A stretch of 64,000 nucleotides of DNA from Longimicrobiales bacterium (lineage in GTDB: Bacteria; Gemmatimonadota; Gemmatimonadetes; Longimicrobiales; Gaopeijiaceae). A program made the translations under genes and the position numbers. The notes beneath the pieces are model-generated. The model was not told the DNA's origin. It searched no databases and saw only the letters and a program-made list of their open reading frames with translations. The DNA lies in contig JAQWPM010000019.1 of NCBI GenBank assembly GCA_029245345.1, positions 1 through 64,000 on the forward strand. The letters are read 5' to 3'. Every line of letters begins with the position of its first letter. Position 1 is the first letter of the stretch. Below are positions 26,548 to 36,145 of the stretch, piece by piece.

Positions 26548-27833
26548 GGATCACAGTGCCAGGCGATAAGTCGCTTACCCAGCGAGCGCTGATTCTGGCA
26601 TCGATTGCGTCCGGAACGAGTTCGCTTCGCGGCCTCTTGTTCGGCGGCGACGCTGAATCGACCGCCAATGCACTGAGGGCTATGGGTGCCAATATCCCGC
26701 CGATCCCTCAAGACGGAGGTGCGATCGAAGTTGAGGGCGTTGGGCTCGATGGGTTGGCCACCCCAGATGCGCCTCTTGATCTAGGAAACAGCGGGACGGG
26801 CACGAGGCTCCTCCTGGGACTGTTGGCAGGAGCGGGGGTGGGAGCGACGCTTACCGGGGACACATCGCTCCAAAGCAGACCCATGAAGCGGGTGACCGCC
26901 CCGCTCTGTGCGATGGGCGCTTCGTTCGAATTTCTGGAGGAGCAGGACCGGCTTCCGCTCACGATCACGAGTGCGGCTGGGCTCTCCGCGGTCGATTGGC
27001 CGAGTCATGTCGCCAGCGCTCAGGTGAAGAGCGCGATTCTCCTCGCCGGACTGACGGGCCACACATTCGTTCAGGTCACCGAACCCCGTCGCTCCCGAGA
27101 CCACTCTGAGCGTATGCTGAATCAGCTCGGTGTCTCGGTGATTTCGCATGCTGTCGCTGGCGGATGGCGTGTCGAGCTCAGAGATCCTCCAGCGCAGATC
27201 GAGGCCTTCGACTTCGCCGTACCCGGTGACATTTCCTCTGCAGCTTTTGTGCTCTCCCTCGCTGCACTGGGCGCCACGCAGGACGTTCTGACCGTGGAAG
27301 GCGTCGGACTCAACCCGACCCGGACGGCGTTTTTGGATGTACTTCGCCGGATGGGTGTCGACCTCAACATCGCCCTGAGACCAGACAGCGGAGCGGAGCC
27401 CGTGGGCACGATCTCTGCGGAATCAGCCGATCTGCGTGCCACGGTGATCGCCCCCGACGAAGTACCTCGACTAATCGACGAGCTTCCGCTGGTGGCGATC
27501 TTGGGTGCACGTGCCAAAGGGACGACGATCATCCGCGACGCGTCGGAGCTCCGGACCAAGGAGTCCGATAGGATCTCGGCGCTCGTCGAGAACCTCCGAG
27601 GGTTAGGCGTCTCGGTCGAAGAGTTTGCAGACGGACTGGCGGTCGAGGGCTCTCGGGAACCTCTGTCTGGCCGAGTTAAGTGCTTTGACGATCATCGCAT
27701 CGCGATGGCTTTCGGCGTTCTCGGAGCCCAACCGGGTAACTCAATAGAGATCGATGACCCCGATGCAGCCTCGGTGAGTTTCCCTGGATTTTGGGAAATG
27801 CTCCACAACGTTTCGACAGAGGGAGGGGAATGA
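26544..27833 (+). CDS. aroA: 3-phosphoshikimate 1-carboxyvinyltransferase (EPSP synthase)
   Basis: 429 residues from the GTG at 26544 in a GTGA overlap with tyrA. An upstream in-frame extension lies within tyrA and is rejected. Family motifs are VPGDKSLTQRALILASIASG (substrate-binding Lys and Ser), LDLGNSGTGTRLLLGLLAG, DTSLQSRPMKRVTAPL, VKSAILLAGLTG, the RDASELRTKESDRISALVEN signature and DHRIAMAFGVLGAQ. It condenses shikimate-3-phosphate with phosphoenolpyruvate. The NSGTGTR segment has Gly-Thr-Gly where glyphosate-sensitive enzymes usually have GNAGTAMR, a variant seen in divergent lineages. It overlaps cmk by ATGA. Confidence 0.95.
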   Translation: MRITVPGDKSLTQRALILASIASGTSSLRGLLFGGDAESTANALRAMGANIPPIPQDGGAIEVEGVGLDGLATPDAPLDLGNSGTGTRLLLGLLAGAGVGATLTGDTSLQSRPMKRVTAPLCAMGASFEFLEEQDRLPLTITSAAGLSAVDWPSHVASAQVKSAILLAGLTGHTFVQVTEPRRSRDHSERMLNQLGVSVISHAVAGGWRVELRDPPAQIEAFDFAVPGDISSAAFVLSLAALGATQDVLTVEGVGLNPTRTAFLDVLRRMGVDLNIALRPDSGAEPVGTISAESADLRATVIAPDEVPRLIDELPLVAILGARAKGTTIIRDASELRTKESDRISALVENLRGLGVSVEEFADGLAVEGSREPLSGRVKCFDDHRIAMAFGVLGAQPGNSIEIDDPDAASVSFPGFWEMLHNVSTEGGE

Positions 27834-28516
27834 CGCGCGAAGGCCCCGTCGTCACGCTGGACGGGCCAGCAGGCTCAGGTAAGTCCAGCACAGCGAAAGA
27901 GGTCGCCAAGCGACTGTCCTTCCGGCACCTCGACTCTGGGGCCTTGTACCGCGCTCTAACCCTGGCGCTTACGCAAAGAGGGGTAGCGCAGGAGGAATGG
28001 CCGCGGTTGACCGAAGCCGATCTTGGGGCGCTCGACGTAGACATCACACCGACAGACGATGGCTTCCAGGTTCTGGTGTCTGGTCAGGTGGTCGACGCCG
28101 AGCTACGCACGCAGGAGGTCACGGAGGGTGTGTCTCATCTCGCGAAACTGCCGGCCGTACGAGCCATCTTGTTAGACCTCCAGCAACGCGCCGGTGAGTG
28201 CGGGAGACTTGTCGCGGAGGGGCGTGACATGGGCACCGTCGTATTCCCAGACGCCGAAGTGAAGGTGTACCTCGTGGCCGACGTTGCTGAACGAGCCAGG
28301 CGACGCCTGTTGGACGAGGGCGCGACGGACGACGACCCAGCCGAACTCCACCGTCAGATCGAGGCGATTCGTGCCCGTGACAGTCGAGATTCGGAACGTG
28401 AACTTTCACCACTGAAGAAAGCCGAAGACGCCGTTGAAATCGATACCACAGGGCTCACCTTCGACGCCCAAGTGGCCGCGGTTGTCCAACTGGTTCTCCG
28501 ATTGACTCCATCTTAA
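27830..28516 (+). CDS. cmk: cytidylate kinase
   Basis: 228 residues from the ATG at 27830 (MTREGPVVTLDGPAGSGKSS), in an ATGA overlap with aroA and with GGGAGGGG upstream. The P-loop is GPAGSGKSS. CMP-binding features are RHLDSGALYRALTLAL and VAEGRDMGTVVFPDAEVKVY; the lid region is ERARRRLLDEG and RDSRDSERELSPLKKAEDAV. It phosphorylates CMP/dCMP to the diphosphates. The aroA-cmk-rpsA order is common in bacteria and supports all three assignments. Confidence 0.95.
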   Translation: MTREGPVVTLDGPAGSGKSSTAKEVAKRLSFRHLDSGALYRALTLALTQRGVAQEEWPRLTEADLGALDVDITPTDDGFQVLVSGQVVDAELRTQEVTEGVSHLAKLPAVRAILLDLQQRAGECGRLVAEGRDMGTVVFPDAEVKVYLVADVAERARRRLLDEGATDDDPAELHRQIEAIRARDSRDSERELSPLKKAEDAVEIDTTGLTFDAQVAAVVQLVLRLTPS

Positions 28517-28631
28517 GCCGTATCTAGCTTTCCTGGCTGTCATCCTTTCACGTACACCCTAACCCGCGCTCGTCCCCCGAGCCCGGCAAAGCGCCGCCTC
28601 GATTTCTCTCGAGAGTGGCCGCAGGATACCC

Positions 28632-30917
28632 ATGACTGAGAACGAAACCCCCGATGTCGACCCGACGGACGAACTCCCTGAGGGAGTAGAGGTTGTTGTC
28701 GACGCGATGACCGGCGAAGTCACCACCATGACTGCCGAAGAACTCGCCTCCGAAGAAGCCGCTGAGGAGGCTGCAGAAGCTGCTCGTGCAGCCGCACTCG
28801 CCGCTATGCCAGACGGCATCTCACCGGAACTCTTCCACGATCCGTACGGCGAAGAGCCGCTGTCGACCTCGAAGGAGGAGTTCGAAGCTCTCCTCCTGGA
28901 GTTCAGTGCGGACTTCCAGGAGTTCCGTGAAGGCGAAATCGTCAACGCGAAGGTCCTCCGTGTTACGGATGCTTCCGTCATTCTCGAGTTCGGCTTTAAG
29001 AGCGAAGGCTCGGTCGCACTCGACGAATTCAAGGACCCGCCCGAGGCAGGCGACGACGTCGAAGTTCTCCTTGAGAGCCTTGAAGACGACGACGGTGTTG
29101 TCGTGCTCTCTAAGAAGAAGGCTGACTTCCTCCGCGTCTGGGAGAAGATCCGCGAAGCACACGATGCGGATCGCCCGGTGAAGGGAACACTCGTTCGCAA
29201 GATCAAGGGTGGCGTTACCGTCGACCTCATGGGCGTCGACGCCTTCCTCCCGGGCTCGCAGATTGCTCTGCGCCGGGTTCCGAACATCGAGGACCTCATT
29301 GGCGAGGTCTACAAGTTCAAGATCATCAAGCTCAACAAGCGTCGCCGGAATATCGTTGTTTCGCGTCGCGTGATTCTCGAGGCCGAGCGCGAGACGAAGC
29401 GCGAGACGCTCGTGAAGGAGCTCTTGGTCGGTCAGGTCCGCGAGGGTCAGGTCAAGAACATCACCGACTTCGGTGCGTTCATCGATCTGGGCGGCCTGGA
29501 CGGACTGCTCCATATCACGGACATGTCGTGGGGCCGCGTTGGGCACCCGTCCGAGGTCGTCGACATCGGCGCTGGGCTGGACGTGAAGGTTCTCGACATC
29601 GATTGGAACCGCGAACGGATCTCGTTGGGGCTCAAGCAGCTCCTCCCGTATCCGTGGACGGACATCGACAAGAAGTACCCGGTCGGTTCGCGTGTGAAGG
29701 GCAAGGTCGTCTCGATCACGAACTACGGTGCCTTCGTCGAGCTCGAGAAGGGCGTCGAGGGTCTCGTGCACATCTCCGAGATGTCGTGGACGCGCAATGT
29801 GCGTCACCCCTCGAAGGTCGTGTCGATTGGTGAAGAGATCGAAGCTGTGGTCCTCAAGGTCGATCCGAACGACGAGAAGATTTCGCTCGGTATGAAACAG
29901 ATCGAAGAGGACCCGTGGTTGTCGCTGCCGGTGAAGTACCCGACCGGCACCAAGCTGGCCGGTACGGTCCGCAACCTGACCTCGTTCGGTGCGTTCGTTG
30001 AGATCGAGCCGGGAATCGATGGTCTGGTGCACGTTTCGGACATGAGCTGGACCAAGCGGGTCGAGCACCCGTCCGAAATCGTCCAGAAGGGTCAGGACCT
30101 CGAAGTCATCGTCCTCGACGTGGATGCCGAGAACAAGCGCATCTCCCTCGGTGTGAAGCAGATCGCGGACGATCCGTGGCCTGCGATCTCCGAACGCCTC
30201 GCGCCGGGAGTCGAGCAGGATGGATCGGTCGTCCGCGTGCAAGACAAGGGCGTCGTTGTCGACCTCGGAGACGATGTCGAAGGCTTCGTGCCGGCAGCGA
30301 ACACTGGCATTGAAGACGTCGAGAAGCTCGAGGAGTACTACGGCGCCGGTGACTCGGTCAGCCTACGTGTGATCGAGTCGGATGGGGCCAACCGCCGCAT
30401 CGTGCTTGAGGTGACGGAAACGCCTGAGCGTAAGCCGCAGGAAGAGATCGAAGCGGCACGCCTCGCTGCAGCAGCTGCGATCGCCGCGAAGGCCGAAGCC
30501 GAGGGCGGACCGGACGACGAGGAGGACTTCCAGAAGAAGGCCGTCGTACCGAAGCCGGAAGTGGCTGAGGTGTCTGACGGAGAAGCCGCAGTGCCGAGCG
30601 GGCTGGAATCTGCAGCGGCAGCCGCGGGAGCGGATGCAGCGGCAGCTGAGTCAGCAGCCGAAGCCGCGGAGGCACCTGAAGCTGAGGGAGAAGCCGAAGA
30701 GGCACCTGAAGCCGAAGAGGCGCCTGCAGCTGAGGCGGAAGCTGAAGAAGCACCTGAAGCTGAGGCGGAGGCTGAAGCTGAGCCTGAAGCTGAGGCGGAA
30801 GCGGAGGCTGAAGCGGAGGCTGAAGCTGAAGAAGCACCTGAAGCTGAAGCTGAGCCTGAAGCCGAAGCGGAAGAGACAGCTGCCGACGACGTCGAGGAAG
30901 GCGCCAAGGAGGAGTAA
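28632..30917 (+). CDS. rpsA: 30S ribosomal protein S1 with long acidic repeat tail
   Basis: 761 residues, about 200 longer than E. coli S1. Residues 1-95 are an acidic, Ala/Glu-rich lead. Six S1 (OB-fold) domains follow from about 98 to 600. The typical ones include NITDFGAFIDLGGLDGLLHI, SITNYGAFVELEKGVEGLVH and NLTSFGAFVEIEPGIDGLVH, each with a downstream SWT/SWG segment. Residues ~610-761 are a low-complexity tail of Ala, Glu and Pro (EAEAEAEPEAEAEAE-type repeats) ending GAKEE. S1 binds mRNA at the ribosome and helps initiation. The gene has a 115-nt leader with a small palindrome (CTCTCGAGAG, 28606-28615) that may allow autoregulation. A strong hairpin follows it. Confidence 0.95.
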   Translation: MTENETPDVDPTDELPEGVEVVVDAMTGEVTTMTAEELASEEAAEEAAEAARAAALAAMPDGISPELFHDPYGEEPLSTSKEEFEALLLEFSADFQEFREGEIVNAKVLRVTDASVILEFGFKSEGSVALDEFKDPPEAGDDVEVLLESLEDDDGVVVLSKKKADFLRVWEKIREAHDADRPVKGTLVRKIKGGVTVDLMGVDAFLPGSQIALRRVPNIEDLIGEVYKFKIIKLNKRRRNIVVSRRVILEAERETKRETLVKELLVGQVREGQVKNITDFGAFIDLGGLDGLLHITDMSWGRVGHPSEVVDIGAGLDVKVLDIDWNRERISLGLKQLLPYPWTDIDKKYPVGSRVKGKVVSITNYGAFVELEKGVEGLVHISEMSWTRNVRHPSKVVSIGEEIEAVVLKVDPNDEKISLGMKQIEEDPWLSLPVKYPTGTKLAGTVRNLTSFGAFVEIEPGIDGLVHVSDMSWTKRVEHPSEIVQKGQDLEVIVLDVDAENKRISLGVKQIADDPWPAISERLAPGVEQDGSVVRVQDKGVVVDLGDDVEGFVPAANTGIEDVEKLEEYYGAGDSVSLRVIESDGANRRIVLEVTETPERKPQEEIEAARLAAAAAIAAKAEAEGGPDDEEDFQKKAVVPKPEVAEVSDGEAAVPSGLESAAAAAGADAAAAESAAEAAEAPEAEGEAEEAPEAEEAPAAEAEAEEAPEAEAEAEAEPEAEAEAEAEAEAEAEEAPEAEAEPEAEAEETAADDVEEGAKEE
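30655..30886 (+). repeat. Ala/Glu-coding minisatellite in the rpsA 3' end
   Basis: Imperfect tandem units of about 6-12 nt built from GAAGCT/GAGGCG/GAAGCA codon pairs, with phrases such as GAAGAAGCACCTGAAGCTGA recurring several times. They code the EAEAEA and EEAPEAE parts of the S1 tail. Such runs expand and contract by slippage, so length variation between strains is expected. Confidence 0.8.
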
Positions 30918-30921
30918 CGAC

Positions 30922-32802
30922 TTGTCTCTAGTGACACGCTACCTCCGAAACGCCCGGACGCTTAATGCGTCCGGGCGTTTCCTGTGGCTCCTAGTACTAC
31001 TCGGAGCCTGTCAGGTGTCAGGAATGTCCACTGCGGAACCGGCCCGGGACATGGGCCCCGCAGACCCAGTCATCACCGACGCCCCAATCTCGTCGGGTGA
31101 CGTCGACCGAGCCGCGCAGATATTTGCACAGGCTCGTGAGGCGTTCGCCGTCGGTCGGCTCGATGTCGCAGCCGAGCTCGCGGACCAAGTCATTGATGAG
31201 TATCCGAGCAGTGCGGTGTCGGGGCGGGCGCTCATTCTGCGGGCACAGGTCGCCCGTGACGGAAAGGACGCTGCAACGGCCGATGCGTCCGCGGAGCGAT
31301 ACATCTCGCTACTCGCAGCAGACGACTCACGCATTGCTGCCGCACGACTACTCCAGGCCGAGGCCTTCGTGGACGATGCGTCGGCGCGGGTCGACCGCCT
31401 CATGCGGATCCCGCACACAGTGCCCAGGACCGAATTGGATCGCGCGACGCGAATGGCGCGTGAAGCGGTGGGGACTCTCGTTGAAGCGGACGTGGTCTCG
31501 GGCCTTTCTCGGACGTCCGACGACGCGCCACTCCGGTGGGTCCTGGAGATCCGAGCCGGTGTGTTGGCCCTAGAGGCCGGTGACGACGCAGCGGCCACCG
31601 CCTTTGCGGAGCGAGCGCTCGTGCTGGGTGCCGCTGGGCCGGATTCAGTGATTGCAGAAGGGCTCCGTCGAGGTGAACTGCCGGGGGACGGGGGCAGGCA
31701 ACGCGTGACGACGCTCGAGATCGCCACCGTCCTCCCAACTGGAGGTCCGCCGGCCTTAGCCAACTACGCGGCTCTCGTGGCTGAAGGCGTCGAAGTCGCA
31801 GCGGCTTCTGTGCTGGGCCGCCGATTCGATGTCCGCGTGACAGCCAAGGACGACCAAGCTGATCCGGCTCTGGCCGGTACGCTCGTTCGTGAGATTGAGC
31901 GGGGATCTGCGGTCGGGATCGTTGGCTTTCTAGAAGATGCGTCGCTCGAAGCGGGAGGGCGCGCGCGAACACGCGATCTGCCGCTGATTTCACCGACTGC
32001 CCGTAGCGCCTCACGTGCTGGGGATGGTGCCTATTCGCTTGAAGGACCGGACCCGTTGGCGGCGGCCTCGATGGCGCACTACGCTGCGGATGAGGGATAC
32101 CTACGCGTCGCGATCGTCCACTCCGACGCATTAGAGTCGGTGGCGGAAGCAGATGCCTTCGAAGCGACCATGCAAACGCTTGGGATCCCGGTCGTGGGGC
32201 GATACGGATACCCTCTTGGGGTCACGAACTTCGAGGACCAGATCCTCGGGGCCCGTGACGCGCTCCGCCGGGCCGAGATCGCTGCCCTGGAACTCGGGGA
32301 AGAAGACACCCTCCATGTGGAACTGCTCGAGCCCGTCGCGGTGTTCGTCCCGATTCCGACGGAAGACGTCGAATTAGTGGCACCACAGATCACTCATTAC
32401 GCCTTGGACACGCTCGCCATCGCCGTCCTAGGCACTTCGGCGTGGACCGATCCTCAGGTGCTTGCTGATGTGGACTCGCGTCACACAAATGGCGTGGTAG
32501 CCACGGCACCGGAAGGTCGAGGCACTGGCTCTGCCGGCGCCGGGCGCTTCCGTGAGGCTTACGAGGCCCACTTTCAGCGAAGTCTGGTCTCGTCCGTACC
32601 AGCAGTTGGCTACGACGCGGCCTTGCTCCTCCTTGAGGGGCTTAGGCCCGGCCCCTCGTCCCGACGGCAACTCCGAGCGAACATGGAGCAACTCCGCGAT
32701 ATCGAAGGCGCCACAGGTGTCTTCTCCGTGATCGACGGAATAGTGGTGCGCCGCTCGGAAGTCGTTTATATCGACAACGGTACCCTCATCCCGATCGGAT
32801 AG
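30922..32802 (+). CDS. lipoprotein with TPR-like part and periplasmic binding-protein fold (LpoA/PBP-activator-like)
   Basis: 626 residues from a TTG at 30922, 4 nt after the rpsA stop. AAGGAGGAG ends 7 nt upstream, which decides for this start over the GTG at 30931. The signal peptide ends in the lipobox LLVLLGAC, so the protein is a lipoprotein. Residues ~65-170 look like helical TPR repeats ([20 protein letters not shown]). From ~270 a type-1 periplasmic binding fold is seen: [60 protein letters not shown] and the terminal [15 protein letters not shown]. This layout is that of penicillin-binding-protein activators (LpoA) and branched-chain amino-acid receptors. The role as activator is inferred. 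Confidence 0.8.
   Translation: MSLVTRYLRNARTLNASGRFLWLLVLLGACQVSGMSTAEPARDMGPADPVITDAPISSGDVDRAAQIFAQAREAFAVGRLDVAAELADQVIDEYPSSAVSGRALILRAQVARDGKDAATADASAERYISLLAADDSRIAAARLLQAEAFVDDASARVDRLMRIPHTVPRTELDRATRMAREAVGTLVEADVVSGLSRTSDDAPLRWVLEIRAGVLALEAGDDAAATAFAERALVLGAAGPDSVIAEGLRRGELPGDGGRQRVTTLEIATVLPTGGPPALANYAALVAEGVEVAAASVLGRRFDVRVTAKDDQADPALAGTLVREIERGSAVGIVGFLEDASLEAGGRARTRDLPLISPTARSASRAGDGAYSLEGPDPLAAASMAHYAADEGYLRVAIVHSDALESVAEADAFEATMQTLGIPVVGRYGYPLGVTNFEDQILGARDALRRAEIAALELGEEDTLHVELLEPVAVFVPIPTEDVELVAPQITHYALDTLAIAVLGTSAWTDPQVLADVDSRHTNGVVATAPEGRGTGSAGAGRFREAYEAHFQRSLVSSVPAVGYDAALLLLEGLRPGPSSRRQLRANMEQLRDIEGATGVFSVIDGIVVRRSEVVYIDNGTLIPIG
30947..30981 (+). terminator. strong hairpin after rpsA, inside the next gene's signal-peptide codons
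   Basis: GAAACGCCCGGACGC (30947-30961) and GCGTCCGGGCGTTTC (30967-30981) are perfect 15-nt inverted arms around TTAAT. The GC-rich stem ends in a short T-run (GTTTCCT), as in a rho-independent terminator. It lies 30 nt after the rpsA stop and within codons 9-20 of the lipoprotein gene, so it probably both trims rpsA readthrough and limits expression of the next gene. Confidence 0.7.
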
Positions 32803-32809
32803 AGACCTG

Positions 32810-34360
32810 ATGTCCATCCACGAAAAGCTGGACCGACTCGACGAACTCCGCCGCTCAGCCGAAGAGGGTGGGGGCGCAGCCCGCCTGGAAGCGCAACACA
32901 AGCGGGGAAAACTCTCGGCCCGGGAACGTCTCGACCTTCTACTCGACGAGGGCTCCTTCGTTGAGTTGGACAAGTTCGTCACGCACCGATCGACCGATTT
33001 TGGGCTGGAGGACCAACAATACCTGGGTGACGGAGTCGTCACGGGTTACGGCACGGTTCACGGTCGCCTGGTTTACGTCTTCAGCCAGGACTTCACCGTT
33101 TTCGGAGGGTCTCTCTCAGAGACGCACGCCGAGAAGATCGTGAAAATCCAGGAGATGGCTCTCAAGAATGGCGCCCCCATCATTGGGTTGAACGACTCGG
33201 GAGGAGCCCGTATCCAGGAGGGTGTCGTCTCTCTGGGCGGTTATGCCGACATCTTTCTACGAAACACACTGGCTTCGGGCGTCATTCCGCAGATCAGTGT
33301 GATTTTGGGTCCATGTGCTGGTGGAGCTGTGTATTCGCCTGCCATCACGGACTTCATCTATATGGTCCGAGGCACGAGCTACATGTTCGTGACCGGCCCG
33401 AACGTGGTGAAGACTGTGACGCACGAGGACATCGATATGGAAGGTCTGGGGGGCGCGGACGTTCACGCGTCCAAGTCGGGTGTCGCCCACTTCGCACTGG
33501 ACTCAGAGCCCGAGTGCCTCGGTGCGGTGCGAGATCTCGTGAAGTACCTCCCGCAGAACAACATGGAGCTCCCAGAGTCTCTCGAGACCTCCGATCCACA
33601 TGACAGACAGGACGAGAAATTACTCGAGATCGTGCCAGATAACCCTAATCGCCCCTATGACATGAGAGATGTCATTGGTCGCGTAGTTGACCACGGGGAT
33701 TTCTACGAAGTTCACAAAGACTTCGCAGGAAATATCCTCGTCGGATTCGCGCGGCTTGGTGGTCATTCTGTGGGAATCGTAGCGAATCAGCCTTCGGTCC
33801 TCGCCGGAGTATTGGATATCGATTCATCCGACAAAGGCGCTCGCTTTGTCCGCTTCTGTGACTCGTTCAACATACCGATCGTCGTGTTCGAAGACGTACC
33901 TGGGTTCCTGCCCGGCGTAGCTCAGGAGCACGGCGGAATTATCCGCCATGGAGCCAAGCTCCTCTACGCCTTCGCAGAGGCGACCGTGCCCAAGATCACC
34001 GTGATCACACGGAAAGCGTACGGTGGTGCCTACGACGTCATGAATTCCAAACACATCAGAGGCGACATCAATCTCGCTTGGCCACAGGCCGAGATCGCTG
34101 TGATGGGACCGAAAGGGGCAGTCGAAGTGCTCTTTCGAAAAGAGATTGCTGCCTCCGACGATCCGCAGGCTGCTACGGACGCACGCATCGAGGAGTACCG
34201 GGAGAAGTTCGCGCATCCCTACATCGCGGCTGCCCGCGGATACGTGGACGACGTGATCGACCCTCGCGTAACCCGCCCGAGGCTGATTAACGCGCTCGAT
34301 ATGCTCCGCAACAAGCGCGATGAGAATCCAGCCCGCAAGCACGGAAACATCCCGCTCTAA
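32810..34360 (+). CDS. pccB: acyl-CoA (propionyl-CoA) carboxylase carboxyltransferase subunit
   Basis: 516 residues from the ATG at 32810, 7 nt after the lipoprotein stop. The carboxyltransferase fold shows [60 protein letters not shown], the oxyanion-hole glycines in [20 protein letters not shown], and [20 protein letters not shown] with [19 protein letters not shown]. The C-terminal [19 protein letters not shown] is typical of the propionyl-CoA type. It transfers CO2 from carboxybiotin to propionyl-CoA, giving methylmalonyl-CoA. The mutase encoded 3.6 kb downstream makes the propionyl substrate the likely one rather than acetyl-CoA. Confidence 0.93.
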   Translation: MSIHEKLDRLDELRRSAEEGGGAARLEAQHKRGKLSARERLDLLLDEGSFVELDKFVTHRSTDFGLEDQQYLGDGVVTGYGTVHGRLVYVFSQDFTVFGGSLSETHAEKIVKIQEMALKNGAPIIGLNDSGGARIQEGVVSLGGYADIFLRNTLASGVIPQISVILGPCAGGAVYSPAITDFIYMVRGTSYMFVTGPNVVKTVTHEDIDMEGLGGADVHASKSGVAHFALDSEPECLGAVRDLVKYLPQNNMELPESLETSDPHDRQDEKLLEIVPDNPNRPYDMRDVIGRVVDHGDFYEVHKDFAGNILVGFARLGGHSVGIVANQPSVLAGVLDIDSSDKGARFVRFCDSFNIPIVVFEDVPGFLPGVAQEHGGIIRHGAKLLYAFAEATVPKITVITRKAYGGAYDVMNSKHIRGDINLAWPQAEIAVMGPKGAVEVLFRKEIAASDDPQAATDARIEEYREKFAHPYIAAARGYVDDVIDPRVTRPRLINALDMLRNKRDENPARKHGNIPL

Positions 34361-34380
34361 GGGGCTTTTCACACATTCGC

Positions 34381-34500
34381 GGGAACCCGTTCGACCGAGC
34401 ACGACGGATCCTGACGAGCTACCAGGAAGACGAAGAAATCACCCTGCACATCATGCGGCAGGGGCCGGAGATGAGTGTGGCCGGACGACTCAGCGACTAG
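34381..34500 (+). pseudogene. possible relic of a PDZ-domain gene end
   Basis: In the 276-bp gap after pccB, one frame reads NPFDRARRILTSYQEDEEIT, then LHIMRQGPEMSVAGRLSD and a TAG (34498-34500). The last two strands of a PDZ domain in HtrA-type proteases read much like this (rIL.sy..deeI.L.vmRqG...tv..rL). There is no start codon or ribosome site. The match is by eye and short, so this is tentative. Confidence 0.3.
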
Positions 34501-34526
34501 CTCTTCTCACGGATCACATGGAGGCA

Positions 34527-34566
34527 GGGCCGGGTTTCTGAAGACTCGGGACCCCGCCCGCTTTTT
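34527..34566 (+). terminator. candidate rho-independent terminator before the biotin carboxylase gene
   Basis: GGGCCGGGT (34527-34535) pairs with ACCCCGCCC (34551-34559) with one mismatch around a 15-nt loop, and CTTTTTG follows at 34561-34567. It would end pccB transcripts and separate them from the TTG-started gene at 34637. Confidence 0.45.
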
Positions 34567-34636
34567 GTGGGCACTCCCTCATCGAAGGGAGGGGGCTTAA
34601 CTTCGGGGCCGCATCTTCCTTTTCGAGGCATCACGC

Positions 34637-36145
34637 TTGATCCGGTCCCTACTTGTCGCGAACCGCGGTGAGATCGCAGTTCGAATCGTCCGAGCCGCTC
34701 GAGAACGCGGAATTCGCACGGTGGCGGTCTTCTCCGAGCCTGATCGGCTGGCGCCTCATGTTTTGGAGGCGGATGAGGCATATCTGATCGGCCCAGCACC
34801 GTCTGCGGAGAGCTATCTGCGAGCCGACAAGCTCATTGCGGTCGCCCTAGCCGCAGGCGCCGAAGCGATTCATCCCGGATACGGATTCCTCGCGGAACGT
34901 GCATCGTTTGCGGCGGACGTGGAAGCCGCTGGTTTGATCTTCGTCGGGCCCACCGCGGATACGATCTCCTCTATGGGAGACAAGACCGAGGCGCGGCGCC
35001 GAATGGCCGACGCCGGCGTCCCCATCGTGCCGGGTCTCACGGAAGCCCTCGCTGATCCTGCGGAGGCGCTCCGGGCGGCTGGCGAGATCGGATATCCTGT
35101 GCTCCTCAAGGCTTCTGCTGGAGGTGGCGGGAAGGGAATGCGCGTCGTTGAAGGCCCGGACGACATCGAACGTGCCTTCGACGCTGCTGTCCGGGAGGCC
35201 ACGGCTGCTTTTGGAGATGGAGCTGTCTATCTAGAGCGGTACTTGGACAATCCGCGCCATGTCGAAATTCAGGTCCTAGGCGATTCACACGGCAACGTCG
35301 TGCATCTGGCGGAGCGCGAGTGCTCGATCCAAAGGCGACATCAGAAGTTGGTTGAAGAAGCGCCCTCGGCCGTGCTCACCCCCGAGGAACGTGCAGCCAT
35401 GGGCCAGGCCGCAGTCATGGCCGCACAGGCAGTGAACTACCGAGGTGCGGGAACTATCGAGTTTCTCTACCAAAACGGAGAGTTCTTCTTCCTAGAAATG
35501 AACACCCGACTTCAGGTGGAGCACCCGGTGACGGAACTCGTCACAGGTGTTGACCTGGTGGACTGGCAGCTCAGGGTTGCGTCCGGAGAAGAGCTCGACT
35601 TCAGTCAGGACGACATCACGCTGTCGGGGCACGCGATCGAGTGTCGAATCACGTCAGAGGACCCTCTTTCAGGCTTCCTTCCGTCAACCGGCGTGGTCAC
35701 CCACCTCGAGGTCCCCACCGGACCGGGCGTACGCTGGGACGGAGGCATCCAGGAAGGCTTCGAGGTCTCGCTGCACTACGACCCGTTGCTGGCAAAACTC
35801 ATCGTGCATGGTCCTTCCCGCGAGATGGCGATCGAACGCATGGCACGCGCGCTCGACGAGTTGGTCATTTCGGGCATCGACACCTGCGCCCCGTTCCACC
35901 GTCGCGTGATGGACGAACCTGATTTTCAAGAGGGCCGGCTGACCATCCGGTACTTGGACGAGCACCCCGAGCTTTTGGAGCCCGACGCCGACGAGTCGTC
36001 GCTGGTTGCCGTGGCCGTGGCCGCCGCGCTCCTAGAAGACGAAGACCGGCAGCGTCATCGTTCTCCTCGGATCGGCACCTCGGACGGCTCGGGAATGTCT
36101 CCCTGGCGAGCAGCGATTCTCCCGGGACGGGATGGAGCACGATGA
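34637..36145 (+). CDS. accC: biotin carboxylase subunit of acyl-CoA carboxylase
   Basis: 502 residues from a TTG at 34637, preceded by CGAGG at 8 nt. The start matches the universal N-terminus (LVANRGEIAVRIVRAARERG). ATP-grasp features are HPGYGFLAERASFA, KASAGGGGKGMRVVEGPDDI, VQVLGDSHGN-like EIQVLGDSHGNVVHLAEREC, SIQRRHQKLVEEAPS, then FLEMNTRLQVEHPVTELVTG and GHAIECRITSEDP. It carboxylates biotin on the carrier protein with ATP and bicarbonate. No biotin domain is fused; the carrier is the separate gene at 37.4 kb. Overlap with the next gene is ATGA. Whether it serves propionyl-CoA only or acetyl-CoA too is not visible. Confidence 0.93.
   Translation: MIRSLLVANRGEIAVRIVRAARERGIRTVAVFSEPDRLAPHVLEADEAYLIGPAPSAESYLRADKLIAVALAAGAEAIHPGYGFLAERASFAADVEAAGLIFVGPTADTISSMGDKTEARRRMADAGVPIVPGLTEALADPAEALRAAGEIGYPVLLKASAGGGGKGMRVVEGPDDIERAFDAAVREATAAFGDGAVYLERYLDNPRHVEIQVLGDSHGNVVHLAERECSIQRRHQKLVEEAPSAVLTPEERAAMGQAAVMAAQAVNYRGAGTIEFLYQNGEFFFLEMNTRLQVEHPVTELVTGVDLVDWQLRVASGEELDFSQDDITLSGHAIECRITSEDPLSGFLPSTGVVTHLEVPTGPGVRWDGGIQEGFEVSLHYDPLLAKLIVHGPSREMAIERMARALDELVISGIDTCAPFHRRVMDEPDFQEGRLTIRYLDEHPELLEPDADESSLVAVAVAAALLEDEDRQRHRSPRIGTSDGSGMSPWRAAILPGRDGAR

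Noticed and set aside
28606-28615. CTCTCGAGAG palindrome before rpsA as an operator
   Set aside because: A 10-bp palindrome is common by chance in GC-rich DNA; it is mentioned in the rpsA entry only.
28821-30242. 473-codon minus-strand frame opposite rpsA
   Set aside because: It arises from the codon bias of the highly expressed S1 gene and has no domain of its own.
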